From positions 1 through 64,000 of the forward strand of contig NZ_JAPZUB010000010.1 in assembly GCF_027533505.1 (NCBI RefSeq): 64,000 bases of DNA. The letters are read 5' to 3'. The first letter of the stretch is position 1. Every line of letters begins with the position of its first letter. Position numbers and translations under genes: made by a program. The notes under the pieces were generated by a model, which ran no database searches, had not been told where the DNA came from, and was given only the letters and a program-made list of their open reading frames with translations. This document shows, one piece after another, positions 18,523-25,852 of the stretch. Source of the stretch: Flavobacterium sp. Lineage in GTDB: Bacteria > Bacteroidota > Bacteroidia > Flavobacteriales > Flavobacteriaceae.

Positions 18523-19587
18523 ATGAAAATTCCACCCTCAATACAGCACTGGCGTAAGAAAATAACCCAAGCCCTAACGGGTCGTTTGGGGCAATCCCGT
18601 CGTCCTATTCACAATCCTACTAATTGTAGCCCCACGCCTATCCACCGCATTTTGATTATTCGACCCAACCATCGTTTGGGGAACACGCTGTTGATTACCC
18701 CTATCGTTGCCGAAATGCAGCAACTTTTTCCCACAGCCACGGTGGATTTATTTGTCAAAGGCGGCATTGCCTCTGAAGTGTTTCGCGAATATCCTCAGGT
18801 AGATCGCATCATGGCCTTGCCCAAAAAACATTTTAAAGCATTGGGCACCTACCTTTGGACGTGGATACGGTTGCGGATGCGTTCGTATGACTTGGTGATT
18901 AATAGTGTTTCGCATTCGTCATCGGGGCGCTTGGCCACAGCTTGGGCGCGTGGAACGTACAAATGGTATGGCGATCGCAACGATAGTTTACAAGCGCTTC
19001 GCACCCAATTAATTCCCCACATGGCGCATGGTTTAGTGATGGATTTTCGGACGTTTTGGACCCCCCAAACCCTTTTTATGACGCCACGTCCTTTGCCTTT
19101 GATGGACCTAAAACTCTCGGCGGCTGAGAAAGCGGTGGGGAAAGCGATATTGTCTACATTAGTCCCTACTGGAAGAAAAACCATCGCCTTATTTACATTT
19201 GCTACGGGTGCCAAATGTTATCCTCCTGAATGGTGGATTCCATTCTACCAACGTTTGCAAACCGAGTTTCCAGAGTACAATTTCATCGAGATTCTTCCAG
19301 CAGAAAACGTTTCACAAATCGACTTTGCGGCTCCAACATTGTATTCAAAATCCATACGTGAAATGGCAGCGGTCATTGCCAACTGTTCGTTATTCCTTGG
19401 TGCTGACAGTGGCGTAATGCATTTGGCTAGTGCCGCGCTAACCCCTACTGTGGGACTCTTTCAGGTGACCGACCCCGCCCTGTATGGCCCCTACGGAAAC
19501 CATAGTTTTGCCGCTGACACTCGGGTGATGACTACAGCATCGTTGTTGGAACAGATGCGTCAAACGTTACTCCTTATCGAGCGTTAA
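18523..19587 (+). CDS. Glycosyltransferase family 9 (heptosyltransferase-like)
   Basis: GT9 enzymes add heptose or other sugars to the LPS core at the inner membrane. Visible are the N-terminal 'ILIIRPNHRLGNTLLITPI' and 'TVDLFVKGGIASEVF', and in the second domain 'NCSLFLGADSGVMHLASA' with the conserved (G)xDSG-H nucleotide-sugar site, then 'TPTVGLFQVTDPALYGPYG'. The ORF track begins at 18430, but the ATG at 18523 ('MKIPPSIQHW') gives a normal 354-aa enzyme without the unlikely extension. It is a single gene with a divergent AraC gene behind it. Confidence 0.88.
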   Translation: MKIPPSIQHWRKKITQALTGRLGQSRRPIHNPTNCSPTPIHRILIIRPNHRLGNTLLITPIVAEMQQLFPTATVDLFVKGGIASEVFREYPQVDRIMALPKKHFKALGTYLWTWIRLRMRSYDLVINSVSHSSSGRLATAWARGTYKWYGDRNDSLQALRTQLIPHMAHGLVMDFRTFWTPQTLFMTPRPLPLMDLKLSAAEKAVGKAILSTLVPTGRKTIALFTFATGAKCYPPEWWIPFYQRLQTEFPEYNFIEILPAENVSQIDFAAPTLYSKSIREMAAVIANCSLFLGADSGVMHLASAALTPTVGLFQVTDPALYGPYGNHSFAADTRVMTTASLLEQMRQTLLLIER

Positions 19588-19638
19588 AATGCACAACGCA
19601 GGTGGCCGAAAGTGGCGTAAATAAAGAATCGCTTTTCT

Positions 19639-20148
19639 TTATCTACAGTAGTATTCCCCTATCACTTTGCGAATAGAGATAAACCCTATCGCATTCAAAT
19701 CCATCGTAGGCGGATGGCACCATTGTAACGCAGCGATCTCGTCGGCGGCTGCGATGCCAATTTCAGGATTTTCAAGTTCGTATTCGTAAAAGATATCGAG
19801 GGTTTTGTAGGGAATCGTTTTATACAAATAGTTATTGGCGGCAGTGGTAATGTACTTGAGCTTCCGCATATCGAGCACCACTCCCAATTCTTCTTTAATT
19901 TCGCGACAAGCGGCAGCTTCGGCCCGCTCACCGGGATCAATAAATCCGCCCGGTAAATCGAGCGTACCCGCGTCGGGATCTTTTTGTCGAACGGTAAACA
20001 ACACCTGGTCTTGGTACCGCAACACGACAGCGACGGCCGCAGCCACATTGTGATAATATACAAAACCACAATGGGAACACGCGATGCGGTATGCCTTGGT
20101 TTCGGTGATTTTGGTGGACGTACAACGGGGACAAAATTGAAAAAGCAT
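19639..20148 (-). CDS. Nudix hydrolase with N-terminal zinc ribbon
   Basis: Two CxxC pairs ('FCPRC', 'ACSHCGFV') form a zinc ribbon at residues 4-25. The Nudix box reads 'GGFIDPGERAEAAACREIKE' followed by ELGV, matching GX5EX7REUXEEXGU. These enzymes cleave nucleoside diphosphates linked to another group, such as ADP-ribose or NADH. The ORF track start at 20166 is a TTG; the ATG at 20148 ('MLFQFCPRC') puts the zinc ribbon at the N-terminus as usual, giving 169 aa. Cytoplasmic. It is divergent from the pentapeptide-repeat gene. Confidence 0.9.
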   Translation of the reverse strand: MLFQFCPRCTSTKITETKAYRIACSHCGFVYYHNVAAAVAVVLRYQDQVLFTVRQKDPDAGTLDLPGGFIDPGERAEAAACREIKEELGVVLDMRKLKYITTAANNYLYKTIPYKTLDIFYEYELENPEIGIAAADEIAALQWCHPPTMDLNAIGFISIRKVIGEYYCR

Positions 20149-20215
20149 GGATGGGTATTTGTTCAAATGTAAAAAAAACTACCGTATTTTGGTTACCTTG
20201 CTCCAAATTTGAAGC

Positions 20216-20791
20216 ATGAGTTACGTTTTTACCCACGACCAAAACTTTACCCAACAAACCTACACCCAAGCCGATTTACAGCATACCGAATTTGAGCAAT
20301 GTACTTTTACCGATTGCGACTTTACGGCTTGTTTCTTTCAAAACGTGACCTTTGTCGATTGCAATTTTGTGCGTTGTAACTTCAAAGGAACTAAGCTCAA
20401 TCATACCGCCTTACGTGGTGTATGGTTTACCGATTGCAATCTTACCTCGGTCAATTTTGCCATGACAGATCAAGTGATTTATGAATTTCACTTCAAAGAT
20501 TGCTTACTCGATTACAGTCAGTTTTATAAATTGAAATTACGGCAAATTCAGTTCATTCATTGCAGTATGATTGCCACTGATTTTATGGAAACCGATTTAT
20601 CAGGTGCTTTGTTTGACTCGTGTAATTTACGGCGTACGGTTTTTAGCAACACCAATTTGGAGAAAGCCGATTTCTATACGAGTTATGAATACCGGATCGA
20701 TCCCGAAAAAAATAAAATGAAAAAAGCCATTTTCAGCGCACAAGGGCTGCATGGCTTATTGGAAAAATATGCTTTGGTTATTAAACCGTAA
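20216..20791 (+). CDS. Pentapeptide-repeat protein (Qnr/McbG-like)
   Basis: Nearly the whole 191-aa chain follows the A(D/N)LXX pattern with bulky centre residues: 'CTFTDCDFTACFFQNVTF', 'CNFVRCNFKGTKLNHTAL', 'DLSGALFDSCNLRRTVF'. This predicts a right-handed quadrilateral beta-helix. Qnr and McbG members mimic DNA and protect gyrase from quinolones or microcin, but many others have no known role, so resistance is not claimed. A short linker near residue 85 splits the repeats in two blocks, as in Qnr. Ends 5 bp from a convergent gene. Confidence 0.85.
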   Translation: MSYVFTHDQNFTQQTYTQADLQHTEFEQCTFTDCDFTACFFQNVTFVDCNFVRCNFKGTKLNHTALRGVWFTDCNLTSVNFAMTDQVIYEFHFKDCLLDYSQFYKLKLRQIQFIHCSMIATDFMETDLSGALFDSCNLRRTVFSNTNLEKADFYTSYEYRIDPEKNKMKKAIFSAQGLHGLLEKYALVIKP

Positions 20792-20796
20792 ATAAA

Positions 20797-21372
20797 TTAT
20801 TTCTTTTTGGCCTGCACCATTTCCATTTTGGTAGCATCAAACGTCCAGGTTAAGGTTGTCGATTTATTCTTTTGGGTGACCGTACCATCGGGGTTGAGGA
20901 CCAATTCATAGCCCTCACGACGCACCCGCATTTGGGTTTCACTCGCATTTTTATTGCGGTCTAAATACACTTTTTCGGTGATGTTATTGGTGACTTGTGT
21001 GTTGAAAAAAACTTGCTTCTTACTCGTCCATTCATAAATAGCGTGGGTAACGGTGGTAATTTCTTCCGTTTTATCGGTGGTGGTAACCGTCTTTTTTTCG
21101 GTCCAAGACACGGCATACAATTTTGTTCCAGAAGCGGTAAAGGGGACGATTTTACAATCTACAGGCTTTAATGCTGTGGCATTGGCTTGCACCACAACCG
21201 TTTCTTTTACTTTGGCACCTTCCATTTGAACCAACTGTAAATTTCCTGCTTTGAGTTCTAAGACCAGGTTTTCGACTTTGGCCAATACAGGCGTAGCGGC
21301 AGGTGCTTTTTTCTTTTGGGCGTTGACCAACGAGAGGGAACATAACATACAGAAGAACACGATTTTTTTCAT
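20797..21372 (-). CDS. Secreted hypothetical protein
   Basis: Starting at the ATG at 21372 ('MKKIVFFCMLCSLSLVNAQ') gives a clean signal peptide and a 191-aa product; the track's start 11 codons upstream would spoil it. The mature part is lysine- and threonine-rich and beta-strand-like ('NLVLELKAGNLQLVQMEG', 'VYLDRNKNASETQMRVRR', 'NPDGTVTQKNKSTTLTW'). I do not recognise the family. Probably periplasmic. Its 3' end faces that of the pentapeptide-repeat gene. Confidence 0.65.
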   Translation of the reverse strand: MKKIVFFCMLCSLSLVNAQKKKAPAATPVLAKVENLVLELKAGNLQLVQMEGAKVKETVVVQANATALKPVDCKIVPFTASGTKLYAVSWTEKKTVTTTDKTEEITTVTHAIYEWTSKKQVFFNTQVTNNITEKVYLDRNKNASETQMRVRREGYELVLNPDGTVTQKNKSTTLTWTFDATKMEMVQAKKK

Positions 21373-21477
21373 GGTGAAAAGGATTTTAGTGTTCCGAATG
21401 TACAAATTATTTTGGTGTAAAAAAAACAGACGAACCTCAAGTTGAAATTCGTCTGTTTCTCTACAGGGAAAAAAGGG

Positions 21478-22203
21478 TTAGTCTTTGCTTGACTTCACGG
21501 CCAAATTGTAGATCACCAAACCGAAACCGATTTTGTTAATCGCATCGGCAATGTTGTAGGCTACATCTACATTTCCTTTGCCCAACATAGAGGTGTACCA
21601 GCCTTCGGTACCCAACATGTAGCCCAACGGATATATGGCCCAACCTACCAATACAAACCAGCATAAAATCTTGTGGGCTTCCAATACCGAACCGCCCGCC
21701 GCTTTGGCCAACTTGGAGGCTTCGCCCAACCAAATTTCATACACAATGATGAAGTATGCCAGACCTGATACTAAGCCCCACAACCAAGCATTAGCTGGAT
21801 CAACGGCTTCTCCAAAGTACCCCGTAATCAACATCACTAAGGAATAACCAATCATTTTCCATAATAAAGAGGTTTTGGCTCCGGCTACTTTGAGAATCAA
21901 ATAGAATTCCAAACACATCAACGGCACCGTCAACACCCAATCCACATACCGGAAAAAGGTAGGCGATTCTCCAAAAGCACTCCAATAATCACGCATGTAA
22001 AAATAGTGTACCGCTGCAATGAAGGTAATTAACCCAGAAACCAACACGGAGGTACGCCACTTTTTGTCAAACTGACTTAAGGATAAGAAGAAAAAGGCCG
22101 AAGCCGCCATCATAGCCATACATCCGATGAAAAATGTAAATCCAATGTAATCGGTGGGCATCATCTTGGCTACCCAACCGGTCAATAAACTGAAGTTTGT
22201 CAT
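21478..22203 (-). CDS. Proteorhodopsin, light-driven proton pump
   Basis: A seven-helix microbial rhodopsin of 241 aa. Helix C reads 'RYVDWVLTVPLMCLEFY', giving Arg, the proton-acceptor Asp, Thr and the donor Glu: the D-T-E pattern of outward proton pumps, not the NDQ or NTQ of sodium or chloride pumps. The spectral-tuning site (105 in green proteorhodopsin) is Met, as in flavobacterial green-absorbing forms. The Schiff-base Lys is in 'DAINKIGFGLVIY', and 'AAVHYFYMRDYW' has the His that pairs with the acceptor. It is divergent from blh, whose product makes retinal. Confidence 0.96.
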   Translation of the reverse strand: MTNFSLLTGWVAKMMPTDYIGFTFFIGCMAMMAASAFFFLSLSQFDKKWRTSVLVSGLITFIAAVHYFYMRDYWSAFGESPTFFRYVDWVLTVPLMCLEFYLILKVAGAKTSLLWKMIGYSLVMLITGYFGEAVDPANAWLWGLVSGLAYFIIVYEIWLGEASKLAKAAGGSVLEAHKILCWFVLVGWAIYPLGYMLGTEGWYTSMLGKGNVDVAYNIADAINKIGFGLVIYNLAVKSSKD

Positions 22204-22327
22204 AATTTGTTGTTTTAGTTGTTATTACTTGTTATTGTTTAATTAAAATTACAAAACATTAAACAAATATTCTTTGTTTTGTTTAACAATTTAACTATAT
22301 TTATTAAACAATTTAAACAACCCAACG
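22204..22327. promoter_or_regulatory. Shared proteorhodopsin/blh promoter region with palindrome
   Basis: This 124-bp gap is extremely AT-rich and serves both divergent phototrophy genes. It contains a 9-bp inverted repeat, 'ttaaacaaa' at 22259-22267 and 'tttgtttaa' at 22278-22286, with a 10-bp spacer. Nearby, 'tttaacaatttaac' (22282-22295) and 'ttaaacaatttaaac' (22304-22318) repeat the same core. The layout suggests a dimeric regulator controlling both genes, perhaps by light. No matching regulator gene is adjacent. Confidence 0.6.
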
Positions 22328-23230
22328 ATGGAAAATTCCCTTCACCTCCGCATTTTACTGACTTTTTTCATGTTATGGTTGGCCAATTTTATTTCTGTTG
22401 AGAATCAGCAGCTTATTGGTTTTGTAGGAATAGCCTTACTAGGAATTGTACACGGAGCCAATGATTTAACGATTGGGCAGCAATTAAAAGAGAGCGGGTC
22501 CAAATCTTGGGAGGTAACATTGTTGTTGAAATACATTACTATTGTATTGATAGGGATGGTGGTATTTACGCTTCTTCCCTCCTATGGCTTACTGCTTTTT
22601 ATACTTATCAGTGGGTATCATTTTGGCAATCAGCACTGGACGTTGGAAATACCCTTTTTACAGAACCGCCTAGGGATGTTGTTTCAAGGAAGTTATGGTT
22701 TGTTGGTGTTGGGCATTCTTTTTTGTTTTCATGAAAAAGAAGTACAGGCGATTGTTCAAACGATTACACGAAAAACGTATGCTACCTTGTGGATTCAAGA
22801 AATAACGCTGTTCCTCGGGCTGTCGGTGTTGGTGTTAGGAAGTCTTTTGGCCCAAAAAAGTAGCGCTTTTCGGGCGCGGATAGGTCGGAATCTATTTTAC
22901 CTAATGGTGTTTACGCTTATTTTTTATCATGCTGGATTGATTTGGGGATTTAGTATGTATTTTGTGTTATGGCATAGTGTACCTTCAATTCAAGAGCAGA
23001 TTCGGTTTTTGTATGGCACAGAAAATAGACGCTCGTGGGGACATTATTTTAAATCGAGTGCCTTGTATTGGTGTTTGGCGGTAGGAACGATGGGTATTGC
23101 GTATTGGGCCATTGCCAATGATACGGTATTTAAAGCCTTATTCTTTTCCTTGATGGCCGCTATTACATTTCCGCATACCTTAATTATAGCGCAAATGAAA
23201 AAGGCGATGCAAAAAAAAAGTCGGACCTAA
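22328..23230 (+). CDS. blh: Brp/Blh beta-carotene 15,15'-dioxygenase
   Basis: This integral membrane enzyme cleaves beta-carotene into two retinal molecules. Conserved iron-binding His motifs are visible: 'GIVHGANDLTIG', 'GYHFGNQHW', 'FVLWHSVPSIQEQ' and 'ITFPHTLIIAQMKK', spread over about eight membrane helices in 300 aa. Placement divergent from proteorhodopsin makes the function nearly certain, since the pump needs retinal. Carotenoid synthesis genes are not in this window. The stop codon lies in the loop of a bidirectional terminator. Confidence 0.93.
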   Translation: MENSLHLRILLTFFMLWLANFISVENQQLIGFVGIALLGIVHGANDLTIGQQLKESGSKSWEVTLLLKYITIVLIGMVVFTLLPSYGLLLFILISGYHFGNQHWTLEIPFLQNRLGMLFQGSYGLLVLGILFCFHEKEVQAIVQTITRKTYATLWIQEITLFLGLSVLVLGSLLAQKSSAFRARIGRNLFYLMVFTLIFYHAGLIWGFSMYFVLWHSVPSIQEQIRFLYGTENRRSWGHYFKSSALYWCLAVGTMGIAYWAIANDTVFKALFFSLMAAITFPHTLIIAQMKKAMQKKSRT

Positions 23231-23244
23231 CATCCGACTTTTAT
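23214..23244. terminator. Bidirectional terminator between blh and dnaK
   Basis: 'aaagtcgga' and 'tccgacttt' form a 9-bp stem with a 7-nt loop that contains the blh stop codon. T-rich tails exist on both strands, so it can end both the blh and the convergent dnaK transcripts. Confidence 0.88.
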
Positions 23245-23264
23245 TGCTATTTGTTTTACACGGT

Positions 23265-25151
23265 TTATTTCACTTCTTCAAAATCCACGTCTTGCGTTTG
23301 ATCGCCGGTCGCTTCTTGCTGGGGCTGCGCTTGGTGGGTTTGTCCTTCGGCTTGGGCTTTGTACAATTCCTCAGAAGCATTTTTCCAAGCTTCATTGATT
23401 TTGTCTAAAGCGGGCTGAATCGTATCGATGTCTTTGGTTTCGTAGGCCTTTTTCAAGTCCTCTAACGCCGCTGTAATGGCCGTTTTATTGCCTTCTGACA
23501 ATTTATCGCCAAACTCGGTCAATTGCTTTTCGGTTTGGAAAATCATACTGTCGGCTTCGTTCAACTTGTCGGCTTTTTCTTTGGCCTTGCGGTCGGACTC
23601 GGCATTCATTTCGGCTTCTTTCTTCATGCGCTCGATTTCTTCGGGTGTTAATCCTGAAGACGCTTCGATGCGAATGTCGTGGGACTTGCCTGTTCCTTTA
23701 TCGGTCGCCGACACTTTGATGATTCCGTTGGCGTCAATATCAAAGGTCACTTCAATTTGTGGTACCCCGCGTGGTGCTGGTGGAATGCCGTCTAAGTGGA
23801 AACGCCCAATGGTTTTGTTATCGGCCGCCATGGTGCGCTCGCCTTGCAACACGTGAATTTCTACACTGGGTTGGTTGTCGGCTGCGGTTGAAAACACTTG
23901 CGACTTTTTAGTCGGAATGGTTGTGTTGGCCTCGATTAACTTGGTCATCACATTCCCCATTGTTTCTATTCCCAAGGACAATGGCGTTACGTCGAGCAAA
24001 AGAACATCTTTTACATCCCCTGTTAACACCCCTCCTTGAATGGCAGCTCCAATCGCTACTACTTCATCAGGGTTAACGCCTTTGGACGGTTTTTTACCGA
24101 AGAATTTTTCTACTTGCTCTTGAATAACCGGAATACGCGTAGAACCTCCTACCAAGATCACCTCATCGATATCGGAGGTCGATAAACCGGCATCTTTTAA
24201 GGCTTTGGCTACAGGCTCCATCGAGCGTTTCACCAAGGTGTCGGCCAATTGTTCGAACTTCGCACGGGTTAGTGTTTTGACCATGTGTTTGGGTCCGCTG
24301 GCAGTCGCTGTAATATAAGGTAAGTTAATTTCGGTTTGTGTCGACGATGACAACTCGATTTTGGCTTTTTCGGCGGCTTCTTTCAAACGCTGTAAGGCCA
24401 TTGGGTCTTTGCGTAAGTCGACGCTTTCTTCACTCATAAATTCGTTGGCCATCCAGTCGATGATTACTTGGTCGAAGTCGTCTCCTCCTAAGTGGGTATC
24501 CCCATTGGTAGACAATACTTCAAACACGCCGTCGCCCAACTCGAGGATTGAGATATCGAAGGTTCCCCCTCCTAAGTCGTATACCGCAATTTTTTGGTCT
24601 TTTCCGGCTTTATCCAAGCCATAGGCCAAGGCCGCTGCGGTGGGTTCGTTGATGATACGCATGACCTTCAAGCCGGCAATCTCTCCCGCTTCTTTGGTCG
24701 CTTGACGTTGTGCATCGTTGAAGTAGGCCGGTACGGTAATTACCGCTTCGGTCACGGCTTGACCTAGGTAATCTTCGGCGGTTTTTTTCATTTTTTGCAG
24801 CGTCATGGCCGACAATTCTTGTGGGGTATACAAACGCCCATCAATATCGACCCGTGGCGTGTCGTTATCGCCTTTCACTACTTTGTATGCTACCGTTGAG
24901 GCCTCTTTGGCACTTTCGGTGTATTTATTTCCCATAAAGCGTTTGATCGACGCAATGGTTTTGGTCGGGTTGGTGACGGCCTGACGTTTGGCAGGATCAC
25001 CTACTTTGATTTCGCCGCCTTCCACAAATGCAATGACTGAAGGTGTGGTGCGTTTCCCTTCTGCGTTAGCAATTACTACGGGTTCGCCCCCTTCCATAAC
25101 GGCTACACATGAATTGGTTGTACCTAAATCGATACCAATAATTTTTCCCAT
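23265..25151 (-). CDS. dnaK: Hsp70 chaperone DnaK
   Basis: ATP-driven protein folding chaperone in the cytoplasm. Signatures: '[18 protein letters not shown]' at the N-terminus, '[18 protein letters not shown]', '[16 protein letters not shown]', and an EEVK end ('[10 protein letters not shown]'). The true start is the ATG at 25151 ('[10 protein letters not shown]'), 628 aa; the track adds 22 residues upstream. A good Shine-Dalgarno (AAAGGAG, at 25161-25167 on the other strand) lies 9 bases upstream, unusual for this phylum. grpE and dnaJ are not adjacent. A long repeat array lies just upstream. Confidence 0.98.
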   Translation of the reverse strand: MGKIIGIDLGTTNSCVAVMEGGEPVVIANAEGKRTTPSVIAFVEGGEIKVGDPAKRQAVTNPTKTIASIKRFMGNKYTESAKEASTVAYKVVKGDNDTPRVDIDGRLYTPQELSAMTLQKMKKTAEDYLGQAVTEAVITVPAYFNDAQRQATKEAGEIAGLKVMRIINEPTAAALAYGLDKAGKDQKIAVYDLGGGTFDISILELGDGVFEVLSTNGDTHLGGDDFDQVIIDWMANEFMSEESVDLRKDPMALQRLKEAAEKAKIELSSSTQTEINLPYITATASGPKHMVKTLTRAKFEQLADTLVKRSMEPVAKALKDAGLSTSDIDEVILVGGSTRIPVIQEQVEKFFGKKPSKGVNPDEVVAIGAAIQGGVLTGDVKDVLLLDVTPLSLGIETMGNVMTKLIEANTTIPTKKSQVFSTAADNQPSVEIHVLQGERTMAADNKTIGRFHLDGIPPAPRGVPQIEVTFDIDANGIIKVSATDKGTGKSHDIRIEASSGLTPEEIERMKKEAEMNAESDRKAKEKADKLNEADSMIFQTEKQLTEFGDKLSEGNKTAITAALEDLKKAYETKDIDTIQPALDKINEAWKNASEELYKAQAEGQTHQAQPQQEATGDQTQDVDFEEVK

Positions 25152-25288
25152 GATGTTAATCTCCTTTATTTTATTTCTGTTGAATGACCTCTCTAAGAGT
25201 AGGCCGTGCGTTGGCACGCTTCGTCCATGACAACTTTTGTGCCAAGGGCAATTGGAGTCGTTTTTGTCAGGAGTTGGGTGACAAGATG

Positions 25289-25776
25289 GCAGTGTTCAGC
25301 CCCGAAGGGTCGGGATCAGTATACAGTAAACAGTGTACAGTATACAGCCCCGAAGGGTCGGGGCAGTGGACAGTGTTCAGTAAGGGCTCAGCAGCTCAGC
25401 TTCTCAGCGGCTTAGGAGCTTAAAAAAACAGTGTACAGTGGGCAGTGTTCAGTAAGGGCTCAGCCCCGAAGGGTCGGGATCAGCTTCTCAGCGGCTTAGG
25501 AGCTTAAAAAAACAGTGTACAGTGGGCAGTGTTCAGTAAGGACTCAGCAGCTCAGCTTCTCAGCGGCTTAGGAGCTTAAAAAAACAGTGTACAGTGGGCA
25601 GTGTTCAGTAAGGACTCAGCAGCTCAGCTTCTCAGGAGCTTAGCAGCTTAAAAAAAACAGTGTTCAGTAAGGACTCAGCAGCTCAGCTTCTCAGGAGCTT
25701 AGCAGCTTAAAAAAACAGTGTTCAGCCCCGAAGGGTCGGGAGCAGCTTCTCAGTGCCTCAGTAACTCAGCAGCTTT
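25289..25776 (+). repeat. Composite heptad/octad repeat array 1
   Basis: About 490 bp made of five units of roughly 60-80 bp. Each unit has heptamers of the type nCAGTGn ('acagtgtacagtgggcagtg'), then octamers of the type nCTCAGCn ('actcagcagctcagcttctc'), then 'agcttaaaaaa'. Copies of 'cagccccgaagggtcggg', with a CCCGA/TCGGG stem, are interspersed. It lies between the M16 protease end and dnaK. It recurs at 39.5-40.4 kb in the same orientation. ORFs called across it (such as 25184..25423) are repeat translations, not genes. Confidence 0.95.
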
Positions 25777-25795
25777 TCACCCCTACAAATGGAGT

Positions 25796-25830
25796 CAAAA
25801 AAAACCGCCTCGATGATGAAGCGGTTTAAA
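25796..25830 (-). terminator. Intrinsic terminator of the M16 protease gene
   Basis: On the minus strand 'aaaccgc' pairs with 'gcggttt' around a short loop, followed by a T-run (seen as 'gtcaaaaaaaaccgcc' on the plus strand). It lies 23-57 bp past the protease stop and separates that gene from the repeat array. Confidence 0.82.
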
Positions 25831-25852
25831 TTAAGGCATACCCAAGGTATTG

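Noticed and set aside
20216-20791. Calling the pentapeptide-repeat gene a quinolone-resistance gene
   Set aside because: The fold is shared, but specific Qnr loop features cannot be verified by eye and chromosomal homologues often have no resistance role.
25184-25423. ORFs inside repeat array 1 (25184..25423, 25206..25415)
   Set aside because: They translate the CAGTG/CTCAG repeats into low-complexity peptides such as QCTVYS and are mirrored by ORFs in array 2; no start signal or family.
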